DNA from: an uncultured Oscillospiraceae bacterium
Lineage (GTDB): Bacteria; Bacillota; Clostridia; Oscillospirales; Acutalibacteraceae
NCBI GenBank assembly: GCA_900545625.1
Contig: UQZS01000010.1
Location: 1-49,841 of the forward strand
Direction of reading: 5' to 3'
DNA: 49,841 nt
Part shown: in pieces, positions 34,505 to 42,353 of the stretch
Position numbering within the stretch: the stretch's first letter is position 1
How the letters are laid out: each line of letters begins with the position of its first letter
Position numbers and translations under genes: made by a program
The notes under the pieces: generated by a model
The model's database searches: none
The model's input: only the letters and a program-made list of their open reading frames with translations
Told to the model about the DNA's origin: nothing

Positions 34505-34533
34505 TTGACGCGGCGGGATTTGTTTGTTACAAT
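34505..34533 (+). promoter_or_regulatory. Promoter of rpsF-ssb-rpsR
   Basis: TTGACG (34505-34510), 17-base spacer, TACAAT (34528-34533). Confidence 0.78.
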
Positions 34534-34539
34534 ATGAAA

Positions 34540-34616
34540 CCGCTGTAAAAGAAAAACGTTTTACGGCTCCTTCCCGCGGGGAAACAGATCGCCCGCGGGC
34601 GAAAGTCCATAAGGAG
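34540..34616 (+). promoter_or_regulatory. Structured leader of rpsF, possible bS6:bS18 autoregulation site
   Basis: The first hairpin pairs CCG/CGG and TAAAA/TTTTA with a CTG bulge (34540-34566). CTCCTT (34567-34572) can pair with AAGGAG of the rpsF ribosome site (34611-34616), with two CCCGCGGG palindromes between. Leaders of rpsF in many bacteria bind the bS6:bS18 complex; that role here is inferred. Confidence 0.5.
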
Positions 34617-34627
34617 GTGCAAAAAGA

Positions 34628-34906
34628 ATGTCGAAGTATGAAGCTGTGGTCGTGTTCTCCGCTGCGGGGACCGAGGAAGCCACACAGGGCCTTGTTGAAA
34701 AGTTCAAGGCGCTCATTGAAGCGAACGGCACTCTCGAAAGCGTTGACGAATGGGGCAAGCGTAAGCTCGCCTATGAGATCAACGACGAGGCTGAAGGGTA
34801 CTATGTCGTCTTCAATTTTGACTGCGAACCCGCATTCCCGGCGGAGTTCGAGCGCATTGCCGGCATCACCGACGGCGTGCTGCGTTCGCTCGTCGTGAAG
34901 AACTGA
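34628..34906 (+). CDS. rpsF: 30S ribosomal protein bS6
   Basis: A 92-residue small-subunit protein that binds the central domain of 16S rRNA as a pair with bS18. It starts MSKYEAVVVFSAAGTEEA and contains SVDEWGKRKLAYEINDEAEG, both diagnostic. AAGGAGG precedes the ATG. It begins the conserved rpsF-ssb-rpsR operon behind a folded leader. Confidence 0.95.
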   Translation: MSKYEAVVVFSAAGTEEATQGLVEKFKALIEANGTLESVDEWGKRKLAYEINDEAEGYYVVFNFDCEPAFPAEFERIAGITDGVLRSLVVKN

Positions 34907-34923
34907 AAGCGGAGGGAAACAGC

Positions 34924-35397
34924 ATGTTGAATTGCGCAGTTATCATGGGCAGACTGACCGCTGACCCCGAGCTTCGCACAACGAACAGCGGGATCTCGGT
35001 CACGAGCTTTTCCGTCGCCGTGGACAGACGGTATTCGCGCCAAAGCGAAGAGCGGCAGACGGACTTTATCAACGTAGTCGCATGGCGGCAGACCGCCGAA
35101 TTTGTGACGCGCTATTTCCACAAGGGTTCCATGATCGCGGTGCAGGGTTCCATCCAGACCCGCAATTATGAGGACCGCAACGGCAATAAGCGCACCGCTT
35201 TTGAGATCGTCGCGGACAATGTTTCGTTCTGCGGCAGCAAGGCGGAGACCGGTACGGGTGCAGCGCCCGCTGCGGCGGCACGTCCTGCGCCCGCGTACCA
35301 AAGCGGCAACGCCGAGGGCTTCTCGGTCCTGCCGACCAACGATGACGACGCGTTCCCCTTCGCGGGGGCGGATGACGACGACGGGCTTCCGTTCTGA
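34924..35397 (+). CDS. ssb: Single-stranded DNA-binding protein
   Basis: Coats single-stranded DNA in replication and repair. The 157 residues include an OB-fold (about 1-108, MLNCAVIMGRLTADPELR), an Ala/Pro linker and the acidic tip DDDDGLPF that contacts partner proteins. It lies between rpsF and rpsR as in most Firmicutes and is the main replicative SSB by context. Confidence 0.95.
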   Translation: MLNCAVIMGRLTADPELRTTNSGISVTSFSVAVDRRYSRQSEERQTDFINVVAWRQTAEFVTRYFHKGSMIAVQGSIQTRNYEDRNGNKRTAFEIVADNVSFCGSKAETGTGAAPAAAARPAPAYQSGNAEGFSVLPTNDDDAFPFAGADDDDGLPF

Positions 35398-35430
35398 GCC
35401 TGCCGAACTTGAAACAAGGAGGATTCCATC

Positions 35431-35670
35431 ATGGCTTATGATAGACAAGGCGGCCGCGGCAGAAAGCGCAGAAAAGTTTGCTCTTTCTGTGTCGAGAAGG
35501 TCGAAAAGATCGATTACAAGGATGCGGCGAAGCTGCGCCGTTATACCTCGGAGCGTGCAAAGATCCTGCCCCGCCGCGTGACGGGCACCTGCGCGAAGCA
35601 TCAGCGTGAGCTGACCACCGCGATCAAGCGCGCCCGCGCGATCGCGATCCTGCCCTATACGGCGGACTAA
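35431..35670 (+). CDS. rpsR: 30S ribosomal protein bS18, zinc-binding form
   Basis: A 79-residue partner of bS6 in the 30S platform. It keeps CSFC and CAKH, a possible zinc site (the C-plus form), and the conserved [28 protein letters not shown] run. AAGGAGG precedes the ATG. It is the last gene of the operon. Its terminator was split by the IS element at 35710-36986. Confidence 0.94.
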   Translation: MAYDRQGGRGRKRRKVCSFCVEKVEKIDYKDAAKLRRYTSERAKILPRRVTGTCAKHQRELTTAIKRARAIAILPYTAD

Positions 35671-35768
35671 GCGAGACGAAAAAGCAAAACGAACCCCCGA
35701 GCGATTTGGTGAACTGCCCCAGATTGTGCGGACAGTACAAAAAGCCCCTATGTAGGAAATATTGAGTT

Positions 35769-36626
35769 TTAAGCGGAGTGGCGAAGCGTCAGCGGCGCCA
35801 CTCCGGTTTTAATCTGAATGCGCTCATGGTTATAGAAGTAAATGTATCTATCGATTAGATCGTTGGCTTCTTGGAAAGTCTTCGGCTTATGCCGGTAGAT
35901 ACACTCCGTTTTCAATATTGAGAAGAAATTCTCTGCCATTGCGTTGTCATAAGGATTACCCTTACTTGACATTGACGGTGTAATATCGTAAGATTGAGTT
36001 AGCTTAAAATATGCTTGTGATGTATATTGAAAGCCTTGGTCGCTGTGGAGCTGCAACTCCGCAGCGACTCTCTTTTTCTCTTTCTTCATTGCCAGTCGGA
36101 TCGTGTCCAATACAAGATTCACTGTTTGCCGTGTGGCTGTCTTGTAAGCTACAATGCTGTTGTCATACAGATCCCGGATCATGGACAGATACAGTACTCC
36201 TTCTTTCGTATGAATGTAAGAGATATCCGTAACCCACTTTGTATTTGGTCTATCCGCATGGAACTGCCGGGCAAGAAGATTCTGGTATTTATGTACCTGC
36301 TGACCCAGGTTTACCCACTTCCTGCGGCGGCGGATTTCCGACAACAGACCATACTTTTTCATAACTCTGAGTACTGTTTTCGGATTTCTTTCAATATTTC
36401 TGTCTTTGAGCCACTTCCATACCCGCCTGTAGCCGTAAGTCTTGTCTGTCTTGTTCTGACATTCTTCTATCTTCTTTGCCAGTTCTGCATCTGCCTCAGG
36501 CTTTCCCCGGCACTTCACGAAGTTATAGTAACCGCTTCTGGACACGCCGAAGAACTTACACATGACAGATACCGGATACTCCTTCCGGTGACGATAGATA
36601 ACAGCGTACTTAACTTTCGGCCTCAC
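35769..36626 (-). CDS. IS3-family transposase OrfB (DDE integrase)
   Basis: A 285-residue catalytic subunit. It has an HTH_21-like N-terminal part (KFFGVSRSGYYNF) and an rve integrase core with the three acidic residues in WVTDISYI, HSDQGFQY and NPYDNAMAENFFS, plus the final NHERIQIKTG typical of the family. The frame begins at a GTG overlapping the orfA stop (GTGA), so it may be made by coupling or by ribosomal frameshifting to an OrfAB fusion as in other IS3 elements. Confidence 0.92.
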   Translation of the reverse strand: MRPKVKYAVIYRHRKEYPVSVMCKFFGVSRSGYYNFVKCRGKPEADAELAKKIEECQNKTDKTYGYRRVWKWLKDRNIERNPKTVLRVMKKYGLLSEIRRRRKWVNLGQQVHKYQNLLARQFHADRPNTKWVTDISYIHTKEGVLYLSMIRDLYDNSIVAYKTATRQTVNLVLDTIRLAMKKEKKRVAAELQLHSDQGFQYTSQAYFKLTQSYDITPSMSSKGNPYDNAMAENFFSILKTECIYRHKPKTFQEANDLIDRYIYFYNHERIQIKTGVAPLTLRHSA

Positions 36627-36910
36627 ATCCTTTCTGTGGACTGCAGAAAATCCCGCAATAACTCTACTTCCATTCTTAACCGCTTGTTCTCATACTTGTA
36701 TTCCTGCAAAGTCTTGGCCGGTTTGCGGCCACGGAACTTAGGCAATCCCTTGGAGGCCTTCCTGCGTTGCCGCTTAAGAAGATTGTGTACCGGTCGATCT
36801 CCTTCCAAACCCAGTTCCTCTTCTATTTGCTTGTGACTCATTCCGGATTCCAGCATCTGCTCTATTTCTGGCAGTAAGACTAACATATTCGTGTATCTGC
36901 GTTTGCTCAT
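36623..36910 (-). CDS. IS3-family OrfA (DNA-binding subunit)
   Basis: A 95-residue protein with a helix-turn-helix (ESGMSHKQIEEELGLEGD) and a C-terminal heptad region (EYKYENKRLRMEVELLRDFL) for dimerisation with OrfAB. It overlaps orfB by four bases. It binds the terminal repeats and can inhibit transposition in related elements. Confidence 0.87.
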   Translation of the reverse strand: MSKRRYTNMLVLLPEIEQMLESGMSHKQIEEELGLEGDRPVHNLLKRQRRKASKGLPKFRGRKPAKTLQEYKYENKRLRMEVELLRDFLQSTERM

Positions 36911-37019
36911 ATGAATCCCCCTGATGTAGTTATTATCCTACATCAGGGGGGTTTTGTCTATTGTCCAGTTTTACTGGTTCAGTTCATGGTTGCTCGGGGG
37001 TTTCTACTTGTGTGTTCTT

Positions 37020-37244
37020 CTATTTTTTAGGCGGATAGGGCGTTTCCACATCTGTCAGTCCCAGCAAATAGTCTGTGCTGGTGTGGTGGAACTTTGCCAA
37101 GGCGACAAGCACTTCGGTCGGGATGTCGCGTTTCCCGAGCTCATAGCGGGAATATGCGACCTGCGAACAATGCAAATAATCCGCCATATCCTTTTGCAAT
37201 AAATCTTTGTCCTCCCGCAAATCGCGGATGCGGTTATATACCAA
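37020..37244 (-). CDS. XRE-family helix-turn-helix regulator
   Basis: A 74-residue single-domain repressor-like protein. The HTH is LLQKDMADYLHCSQVAYSRY, followed by ELGKRDIPTEVLVALAKF and the ending TSTDYLLGLTD common in Clostridia. I chose a TTG start at 37244 because AAAGGTGA is well spaced and the product begins VYNRIRDLRED, as in relatives; a GTG at 37253 is the alternative. It diverges from the zinc-ribbon gene, and two operator-like palindromes lie between them. It probably represses itself and its neighbour. Confidence 0.8.
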   Translation of the reverse strand: MVYNRIRDLREDKDLLQKDMADYLHCSQVAYSRYELGKRDIPTEVLVALAKFHHTSTDYLLGLTDVETPYPPKK

Positions 37245-37296
37245 ACAAGTCACCTTTCTCAAGGGGCACACATAGCAACGGCAAGCTGGTATCCTT

Positions 37297-37325
37297 ATTA
37301 TAGACAAACCGTTTTGGTATATTGA
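37297..37325 (-). promoter_or_regulatory. Promoter of the XRE gene
   Basis: A perfect minus-strand TATAAT at 37297-37302. The -35 region 17 bases away is weak (TCAATA). Operator-like site O1 fills the spacer. Confidence 0.5.
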
Positions 37326-37347
37326 CAGATAAACCAAAATGGTTTAT
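37304..37347. promoter_or_regulatory. Two operator-like palindromes between the divergent XRE and zinc-ribbon genes
   Basis: O2 is the perfect inverted repeat ATAAACCA-AAA-TGGTTTAT (37329-37347). O1 is a related imperfect copy, AAACC-GTTTT-GGTAT (37306-37320). Their centres are 25 bases apart, and each lies in the spacer of one of the two divergent promoters. Confidence 0.68.
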
Positions 37348-37350
37348 ACT
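37322..37350 (+). promoter_or_regulatory. Promoter of the zinc-ribbon membrane protein gene
   Basis: TTGACA (37322-37327), 17-base spacer, TATACT (37345-37350). Confidence 0.78.
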
Positions 37351-37397
37351 ACAAACGTACCATGATAATGATACTTTTGTTAGAAAGGGGAAAGAAC

Positions 37398-38288
37398 ATG
37401 GCAGAGAATATGGGGCAGCCACAGACAATATCGCCGGAACCGACTGTTCCGAATCAAACGGAGGCGCCTCAAAAAGGGATTCATTTTTGTACAAATTGCG
37501 GCGCGCCGTCGCAAAAAAAGATCTGTCCGAATTGTGGGGTAAAGCGTAACAAAACGCATAATTTCTGCGCATGGTGCGGTTTGGCAATCGATCCCAATGC
37601 CAAAAAGTGTCCGCATTGCCAAGAACCGGTGCGAACATCCGTTGTTGAAAAGATTTTCACTGTTTTTACTTTTATCTATTGCTTTTTCGTTTTTATATAT
37701 GCGATCGTTGGACGTTGGGGGGCAGCAGAGATTGCAGAAGAAAAGCAAATCTATGTGGTTCTCACGCGTATAGCTTATCTGTTGGCAGGCGTTACCATTT
37801 TATTCGCAACAAGAAAGATAATTTTCAGATGGACACATAACAAATATAAAATACGGTTTGCTGTGCGTGTTTTGTGCATACTAATGAGCTTTGTATTCTT
37901 CGGCTGTGCCAATACGTTGGAAGATAAGGTTTATTACCATGTGGACAGAGACGTTGCGATAGAAAAGGCGCTCCCATATGCCAACCTAACACCGGATGAC
38001 ACGGCCTCAGAGCCTGTTGTCAGTGTAGATGAAAACATTTCATCCGATGAAACAGCACAAGCCGTTTATGAATTCTACGGATTAGACAGGGATGACACCG
38101 ATATTGTTATCATAGAATTCGATGTGGATTACGGGGACAATAGCAACAATGTGGATTGGGCGGAATACACGGTGTACTTTTTATTTAATCGCTTAACGGG
38201 TGAATATATCCCGTTTGACAGAATGTGCTATGTAGAAAGCACCAATTCATTTACAAATTATAATATAACATTTCATCTAGTTCAGTAG
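37398..38288 (+). CDS. Zinc-ribbon membrane protein, function unknown
   Basis: A 296-residue protein with a disordered start and two zinc-ribbon hairpins (CTNCG then CPNCG, residues about 32-50; CAWCG then CPHCQ, about 57-75). Three membrane helices follow (about 85-105, 120-137, 150-170), then an acidic soluble domain of about 115 residues. AAAGGGG precedes the ATG. Its coding DNA is distinctly poorer in GC than the neighbours, and it lies beside an IS element, so it was probably acquired. The divergent XRE regulator is its likely controller. I do not recognise a family for the C-terminal domain. Confidence 0.78.
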   Translation: MAENMGQPQTISPEPTVPNQTEAPQKGIHFCTNCGAPSQKKICPNCGVKRNKTHNFCAWCGLAIDPNAKKCPHCQEPVRTSVVEKIFTVFTFIYCFFVFIYAIVGRWGAAEIAEEKQIYVVLTRIAYLLAGVTILFATRKIIFRWTHNKYKIRFAVRVLCILMSFVFFGCANTLEDKVYYHVDRDVAIEKALPYANLTPDDTASEPVVSVDENISSDETAQAVYEFYGLDRDDTDIVIIEFDVDYGDNSNNVDWAEYTVYFLFNRLTGEYIPFDRMCYVESTNSFTNYNITFHLVQ

Positions 38289-38313
38289 TAACATCCAAGC
38301 ATAAATAACCAAC

Positions 38314-38344
38314 AAAAAGCTCGGCCTGCGGGTCGGGCTTTTTG
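38314..38344 (+). terminator. Terminator after the zinc-ribbon gene
   Basis: AAAAAGC-CGGCC type arms pair with GG-CG-GCTTTTT around a short loop, with a few mismatches, followed by T. Confidence 0.75.
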
Positions 38345-38350
38345 AATTCT

Positions 38351-38460
38351 CGCATAAAAATACAAACAATTCACTAAATTTTGCATAAATAAACCGAAAT
38401 AACGCATATTTATTCCGTCATATCCGATAAATATGCAAAAATCCCGAATAAAAACGCGAA
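38351..38460 (+). promoter_or_regulatory. Cluster of ARG-box-like sites upstream of argG
   Basis: Several AT-rich 14-16 base sequences of the ArgR/AhrC type occur: CGCATAAAAATACAA (38351), TTGCATAAATAAACCG (38381), CGGAATAAATATGCGTT (minus, near 38402-38418), CGATAAATATGCAAAA (38425) and CGAATAAAAACGCGAA (38445). The third and fourth form a perfect ten-base inverted repeat (38404-38413 and 38427-38436). Confidence 0.6.
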
Positions 38461-38466
38461 CACCCC

Positions 38467-38494
38467 TTGATTTTAACGGGAAATGGTGTATAAT
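38467..38494 (+). promoter_or_regulatory. Promoter of argG
   Basis: TTGATT (38467-38472), 16-base spacer, TATAAT (38489-38494), immediately after the ARG-box cluster. Confidence 0.75.
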
Positions 38495-38530
38495 CTCATG
38501 GTAATCTACCGAAAGTTGGAGGAACGTACT

Positions 38531-39763
38531 ATGAACAAAAAAGATATTAAAAAGGTCGTCCTGGCGTATTCCGGGGGCCTCGATACGTCCATCATCATCC
38601 CGTGGCTGAAGGAGAACTACAACAACTGCGAGGTCATCGCCGTTTCGGGCGACGTCGGGCAGGGGACGGAGCTCGACGGCCTGGAGGAAAAGGCGCTTAA
38701 GACCGGCGCTTCCAAGCTCTATGTGCTCGACCTCAAAAAAGAATATGTCGAGGAGTACATTTGGCCCTGCTTAAAAGCGGGTGCGGATTATGAGACCTAT
38801 CTGCTCGGCACGTCGCACGCGCGGCCCTGCATTGCGAAAGGGCTTGCCGAGATCGCCAAAAAAGAGGGCGCCGACGCGATCTGCCACGGCTGCACCGGCA
38901 AGGGCAACGACCAGGTGCGTTTTGAGCTGACGCTCAAGGCTTTTGCGCCCGAAATGGAGATCATCGCCCCGTGGCGCGAGTGGGATATCAAGTCCCGCGA
39001 GGAGGAGATCGAGTACGCCGAGGCGCACAACATCCCGCTGAAGATCAACCGCGAGACCAACTATTCCAAGGATAAGAACGTTTGGCACCTTTCGCACGAG
39101 GGGCTTGACCTTGAAGATCCCGCCAACGAGCCGCAGTACGCAAAGCCCGGTTTCCTTGAAATGGGCGTTGCCCCCGAGCAGGCGCCGGACGAGCCGACCT
39201 ATGTGACCATTCACTTCGAAAAGGGCGTACCTACCGCCATTGACGGCGAAGCAATGGACGGTCTTGCCATTGTGGAAAAGCTCAACGAATTGGGCGGCAA
39301 GAACGGCATCGGGCTTCTCGATATCGTGGAAAACCGCCTTGTCGGTATGAAGAGCCGCGGCGTGTATGAGACGCCCGGCGGCACGATCCTTTACAAGGCG
39401 CATGAGCTCCTCGAAATGCTCACGCTTGACCGCGAGACCTCGCACTATAAAAAGCTGGTCGCCCAGAAATTCGGCGAGCTTGTGTACTTCGGCCAGTGGT
39501 TCACGCCGCTGCGTGAGGCGCTTTCCGCCTTCGTGGACAAGACGCAGGAGACCGTCACGGGTGACGTGAAGCTGAAGCTCTATAAGGGCAATATCATCAA
39601 CGCAGGCGTCACCTCGCCTTACACGCTGTATGACGAGAACGTCGCCTCGTTCGGCGAGGACGGCGGCGCTTACAATCAGGCGGACGCTGCGGGCTTTATC
39701 AACCTGTTCGGCCTGCCGATCAAGGTGAAAGCCCTGCTCGACGCGAAGCGCGAGGAGAAATAA
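38531..39763 (+). CDS. argG: Argininosuccinate synthase
   Basis: Joins citrulline and aspartate with ATP, the seventh step of arginine synthesis. The 410 residues carry the PP-loop AYSGGLDTS (12-20), the [14 protein letters not shown] segment and a C-terminal tetramerisation helix. GGAGG lies eight bases before the ATG at 38531; an in-frame upstream start has no site. It has its own promoter with ARG-box-like sites. argH follows after 340 bases that hold a dispersed repeat but no clear terminator or promoter, so argG and argH may still be one transcript. Confidence 0.95.
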   Translation: MNKKDIKKVVLAYSGGLDTSIIIPWLKENYNNCEVIAVSGDVGQGTELDGLEEKALKTGASKLYVLDLKKEYVEEYIWPCLKAGADYETYLLGTSHARPCIAKGLAEIAKKEGADAICHGCTGKGNDQVRFELTLKAFAPEMEIIAPWREWDIKSREEEIEYAEAHNIPLKINRETNYSKDKNVWHLSHEGLDLEDPANEPQYAKPGFLEMGVAPEQAPDEPTYVTIHFEKGVPTAIDGEAMDGLAIVEKLNELGGKNGIGLLDIVENRLVGMKSRGVYETPGGTILYKAHELLEMLTLDRETSHYKKLVAQKFGELVYFGQWFTPLREALSAFVDKTQETVTGDVKLKLYKGNIINAGVTSPYTLYDENVASFGEDGGAYNQADAAGFINLFGLPIKVKALLDAKREEK

Positions 39764-39847
39764 CACGCGCCGTAAGGCTACAACCGAAACGCACGCGACA
39801 AAGGGCGTTTTCCGCCCTTTGTCGCGTCTATCAACCCAGCGGTTGTG

Positions 39848-40028
39848 TTTTTCCTCCCTCTGACGAGGGAGGTGACACACGCTTTGCGTGTGACGGAGGG
39901 AGAGAAAGCCAATAGCGAACTACCCCTCAGTCTCGCTTCGCTCGACAGCCGCTGACGGCGGCCGTCCCCTTTGTCGCTTCGCGACATTTCCCCGCACTGC
40001 GGGGAATCACCCCTGACAAGGGGAGCAA
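39848..40028 (-). repeat. Dispersed structured repeat, family A, full copy 2 (inverted relative to copy 1)
   Basis: The core (39919-40028) equals copy 1 with one mismatch by eye. The second module keeps the flanks CACCTCCCTCGTCAGAGGGAGG and CTCTCCCT, but its inner hairpin is ACACGC-TTT-GCGTGT (plus strand), different in sequence yet still paired. The gap 39764-40103 contains no gene. Confidence 0.85.
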
Positions 40029-40103
40029 AATTCGCTTTCCCGGGATGCTCATTCGAAAGGGCGTTTTCGCACATTGCAAGGGACAAAACAGGAGAGACCG
40101 TGT

Positions 40104-41483
40104 ATGCAGCAGCTTTGGCAGGGGCGCTTTCAGAAAGCGCTCGACCCCAAGACCAACGACTTCAATTCCTCGATCAAATTTGACAGCCGCATGTTCCGCG
40201 AGGACATCGACGGCAGCATCGCGCACGCGACGATGCTCTGCGCGCAGGGGATCTTGTCGGCGGAGGACTTAAAAGCCATCGTAGATGGGCTTACGGCGAT
40301 CCGCAGTGAGATCGAAAACGGGACGCTGGAGATCGACCCCAACGCCGAGGACATCCACACCTTTGTAGAGGGGGAACTGACCGCGCGTGTCGGCGCGGCG
40401 GGCAAGCGTTTGCATACCGCGCGCAGCCGAAACGATCAGGTCGCACTGGACATCCGACTGTATCTCCGCAAAGAATGTGACGCGCTGTATGAGCAGCTTA
40501 CGGAACTTGTTGACGTGCTTTGCAAAAAAGCGGAGCAGTACGCCGATGCCGTGATGCCGGGCTATACGCATCTCCAGCGCGCGCAGCCCATCACGTTCGG
40601 GCACCATCTGCTCGCCTATGCCGAAATGCTGCTGCGCGACAAGGCAAGGCTTCAGGACGCTGCCGAGCGCATGAATCAGTCGCCCTTAGGCGCGTGCGCG
40701 TTGGCGGGCACGACCTACAACACCGACCGCGAAAAGACGGCGCACGATCTCGGCTTTTCAGGCGTGATGCACAATTCGCTCGACGCTGTTTCCGACCGCG
40801 ATTTCTGCATGGAATTGGCAAGCACGCTTTCCATTTTGATGGTACACCTCTCCCGTTTCTCGGAGGAGATCGTGCTGTGGTGCTCGTGGGAATTCAAATT
40901 CGTCGAGCTCGACGACGCGTTTTCTACCGGCTCGTCCATCATGCCGCAAAAAAAGAACCCCGACATCACGGAACTCATCCGCGGCAAATCCGGGCGTGTG
41001 TTCGGTGACCTCGTGACGCTGCTCACGATGATGAAGGGTCTGCCGCTTGCCTACAACAAGGACATGCAGGAGGACAAGGAAGCTGTTTTTGACGCCTTCG
41101 ACACCGTCAAAATGTGCCTGACCGCGTTTATCCCGATGCTTGACACGATGACGGCGCTCCCCGAAAATATGCGCAAGGCGGCGGCGGGCGGCTTCATCAA
41201 CGCCACCGACTGCGCCGATTATTTGGTCGGCAAGGGCCTGCCGTTTCGCGACGCGTACAAGGCGACGGGCGAACTCGTCGCCAAGTGCATCGGGGCGGGG
41301 CTGACGCTCGAGACCCTGCCGCTCGACAAATACAAGGCGGTGTGCGACCTGTTTGACGAGGGCGTGTACGATGCGATCAACCTCGACAAATGCGTGCGCG
41401 ACAGGACCTCCCTCGGCGGTCCCGCACCGCAGAATGTGCGCGCGGAAGTCGAGCGCGTGCGGGAGTTGAACCAAAACAAATAA
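40104..41483 (+). CDS. argH: Argininosuccinate lyase
   Basis: Splits argininosuccinate to arginine and fumarate, the last step of the pathway. The 459 residues include the fumarase/aspartase superfamily signature GSSIMPQKKNP, and ARSRNDQ and TYNTDREKTA segments at the expected places. I chose the ATG at 40104 because AGGAGA lies eight bases upstream; an in-frame ATG at 40074 has no site. It is separated from argG by a family A repeat, and from the following gene by a short related repeat. Confidence 0.94.
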   Translation: MQQLWQGRFQKALDPKTNDFNSSIKFDSRMFREDIDGSIAHATMLCAQGILSAEDLKAIVDGLTAIRSEIENGTLEIDPNAEDIHTFVEGELTARVGAAGKRLHTARSRNDQVALDIRLYLRKECDALYEQLTELVDVLCKKAEQYADAVMPGYTHLQRAQPITFGHHLLAYAEMLLRDKARLQDAAERMNQSPLGACALAGTTYNTDREKTAHDLGFSGVMHNSLDAVSDRDFCMELASTLSILMVHLSRFSEEIVLWCSWEFKFVELDDAFSTGSSIMPQKKNPDITELIRGKSGRVFGDLVTLLTMMKGLPLAYNKDMQEDKEAVFDAFDTVKMCLTAFIPMLDTMTALPENMRKAAAGGFINATDCADYLVGKGLPFRDAYKATGELVAKCIGAGLTLETLPLDKYKAVCDLFDEGVYDAINLDKCVRDRTSLGGPAPQNVRAEVERVRELNQNK

Positions 41484-41492
41484 AAACCGAGC

Positions 41493-41550
41493 GTTCCTTC
41501 CGTCTTTCGAGGGAGGTGGGGCGGGAGACCGCCGCCCCGGAGGGAGAGAA
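41493..41550 (+). repeat. Dispersed repeat, family A, second module only (copy 3)
   Basis: It matches the outer parts of the second module (TCGAGGGAGGTG and GGAGGGAGAGAA). Its inner hairpin is GGGGCGG-GAGA-CCGCCGCCCC, a third sequence that still pairs. Its end supplies the ribosome binding site of the next gene, whose ATG follows directly at 41551. Confidence 0.7.
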
Positions 41551-42333
41551 ATGAGACTTCCGCGATTTCTTTTGATTCGTAAGCTGCAAAAGTGGGACAA
41601 TTATCTGCGCTTTGTGGAAAAGACGGACTTGCGCGCATTACCGCCTTTGACCGTCGGCTCTGCGGATGACCTCCCCGAAACGACTCCCGAAAAGATTTTC
41701 GAGCAGCTTCCGATGTATCGCCGGCTTTCGGAAAAATATGATCTGCCGACCGCAGCGGGTTCGGGTAGCGATTTCGAAAAGACGGTTCGCGTGATGCAGT
41801 GGATGACCGATCATACGCTTTACAGCGGTGCATCGGCGACGTGGAAAGCGGACAACAGCCCGGAAATTTTGGACTTCGCCTACGATCAGGATTTTTCCCA
41901 CGCAATCAACTGCCGCGAAAAGGCGATCGTCCTTACGGACTGCCTTTTGGCGCTGGGGTTGTATGCCTATCCCGTTTGTATGCTCAACGGTCAGGGCGGC
42001 TGCCATTTTACCGTGCATGTATTCCTGCGCGAGCAAAAGCAGTGGGCGCTGTTTGACCCCTCCTTTAACTGTTGGTTTTCCAAAGAGGGCGAACCGCTGA
42101 ACGCGTGGACACTGCGCGACCTGTTTTTGGCAGGCGGCGAACCTGTTTTGGAAGGGTATACATTCAATCACACGGATAAATGCCGGGATGTGTATCTGCT
42201 TGCTTTCGTAAAGCAGAACTTAACGAATCTTACCACTTGGCAGGACAATTCCATGGATCGCCGTGGGTATAAGAAAAACGATTGGAACAGCAAAAAGGAA
42301 TTTAAGGCAAAACTGCCGGAATGGATACTTTAA
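41551..42333 (+). CDS. Transglutaminase-like protein
   Basis: A 260-residue cytoplasmic protein with the papain-fold transglutaminase core: candidate triad Cys121 (NCREKA), His156 (HVFL) and Asp169 (FDPS), with hydrophobic spacing as in the Transglut_core family. It has no signal peptide or membrane helix. Such proteins may be peptidases, amidases or cross-linkers; the substrate is unknown. The ATG follows a repeat-derived GGAGGGAGAG. The gene sits between argH and argC with no clear link to arginine. Confidence 0.78.
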   Translation: MRLPRFLLIRKLQKWDNYLRFVEKTDLRALPPLTVGSADDLPETTPEKIFEQLPMYRRLSEKYDLPTAAGSGSDFEKTVRVMQWMTDHTLYSGASATWKADNSPEILDFAYDQDFSHAINCREKAIVLTDCLLALGLYAYPVCMLNGQGGCHFTVHVFLREQKQWALFDPSFNCWFSKEGEPLNAWTLRDLFLAGGEPVLEGYTFNHTDKCRDVYLLAFVKQNLTNLTTWQDNSMDRRGYKKNDWNSKKEFKAKLPEWIL

Positions 42334-42353
42334 CATAAAGTGAGACAAAGTCT

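Larger units (their letters stand above)
35710..36986 (-). mobile_element. IS3-family insertion sequence, complete
   Basis: The element is 1277 bases, starting TGAACTG and ending CAGTTCA. Imperfect terminal inverted repeats extend about 50 bases inward (both reach TGTAGGA). It is flanked by a three-base target duplication TGG (35707-35709 and 36987-36989). It carries orfA and orfB in the usual order. Both frames are intact, so it may still be active. Its base composition is lower in GC than the surrounding genes, pointing to recent arrival. Confidence 0.9.
35692..37002. terminator. Terminator of the rpsF operon, split by an IS element
   Basis: The left arm AACCCCCGAGC (35692-35702) and right arm GCTCGGGGGTT (36992-37002) are perfect complements. 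They would form an 11-pair hairpin with a nine-base loop if the 1277-base IS and one target copy were removed. Confidence 0.8.
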
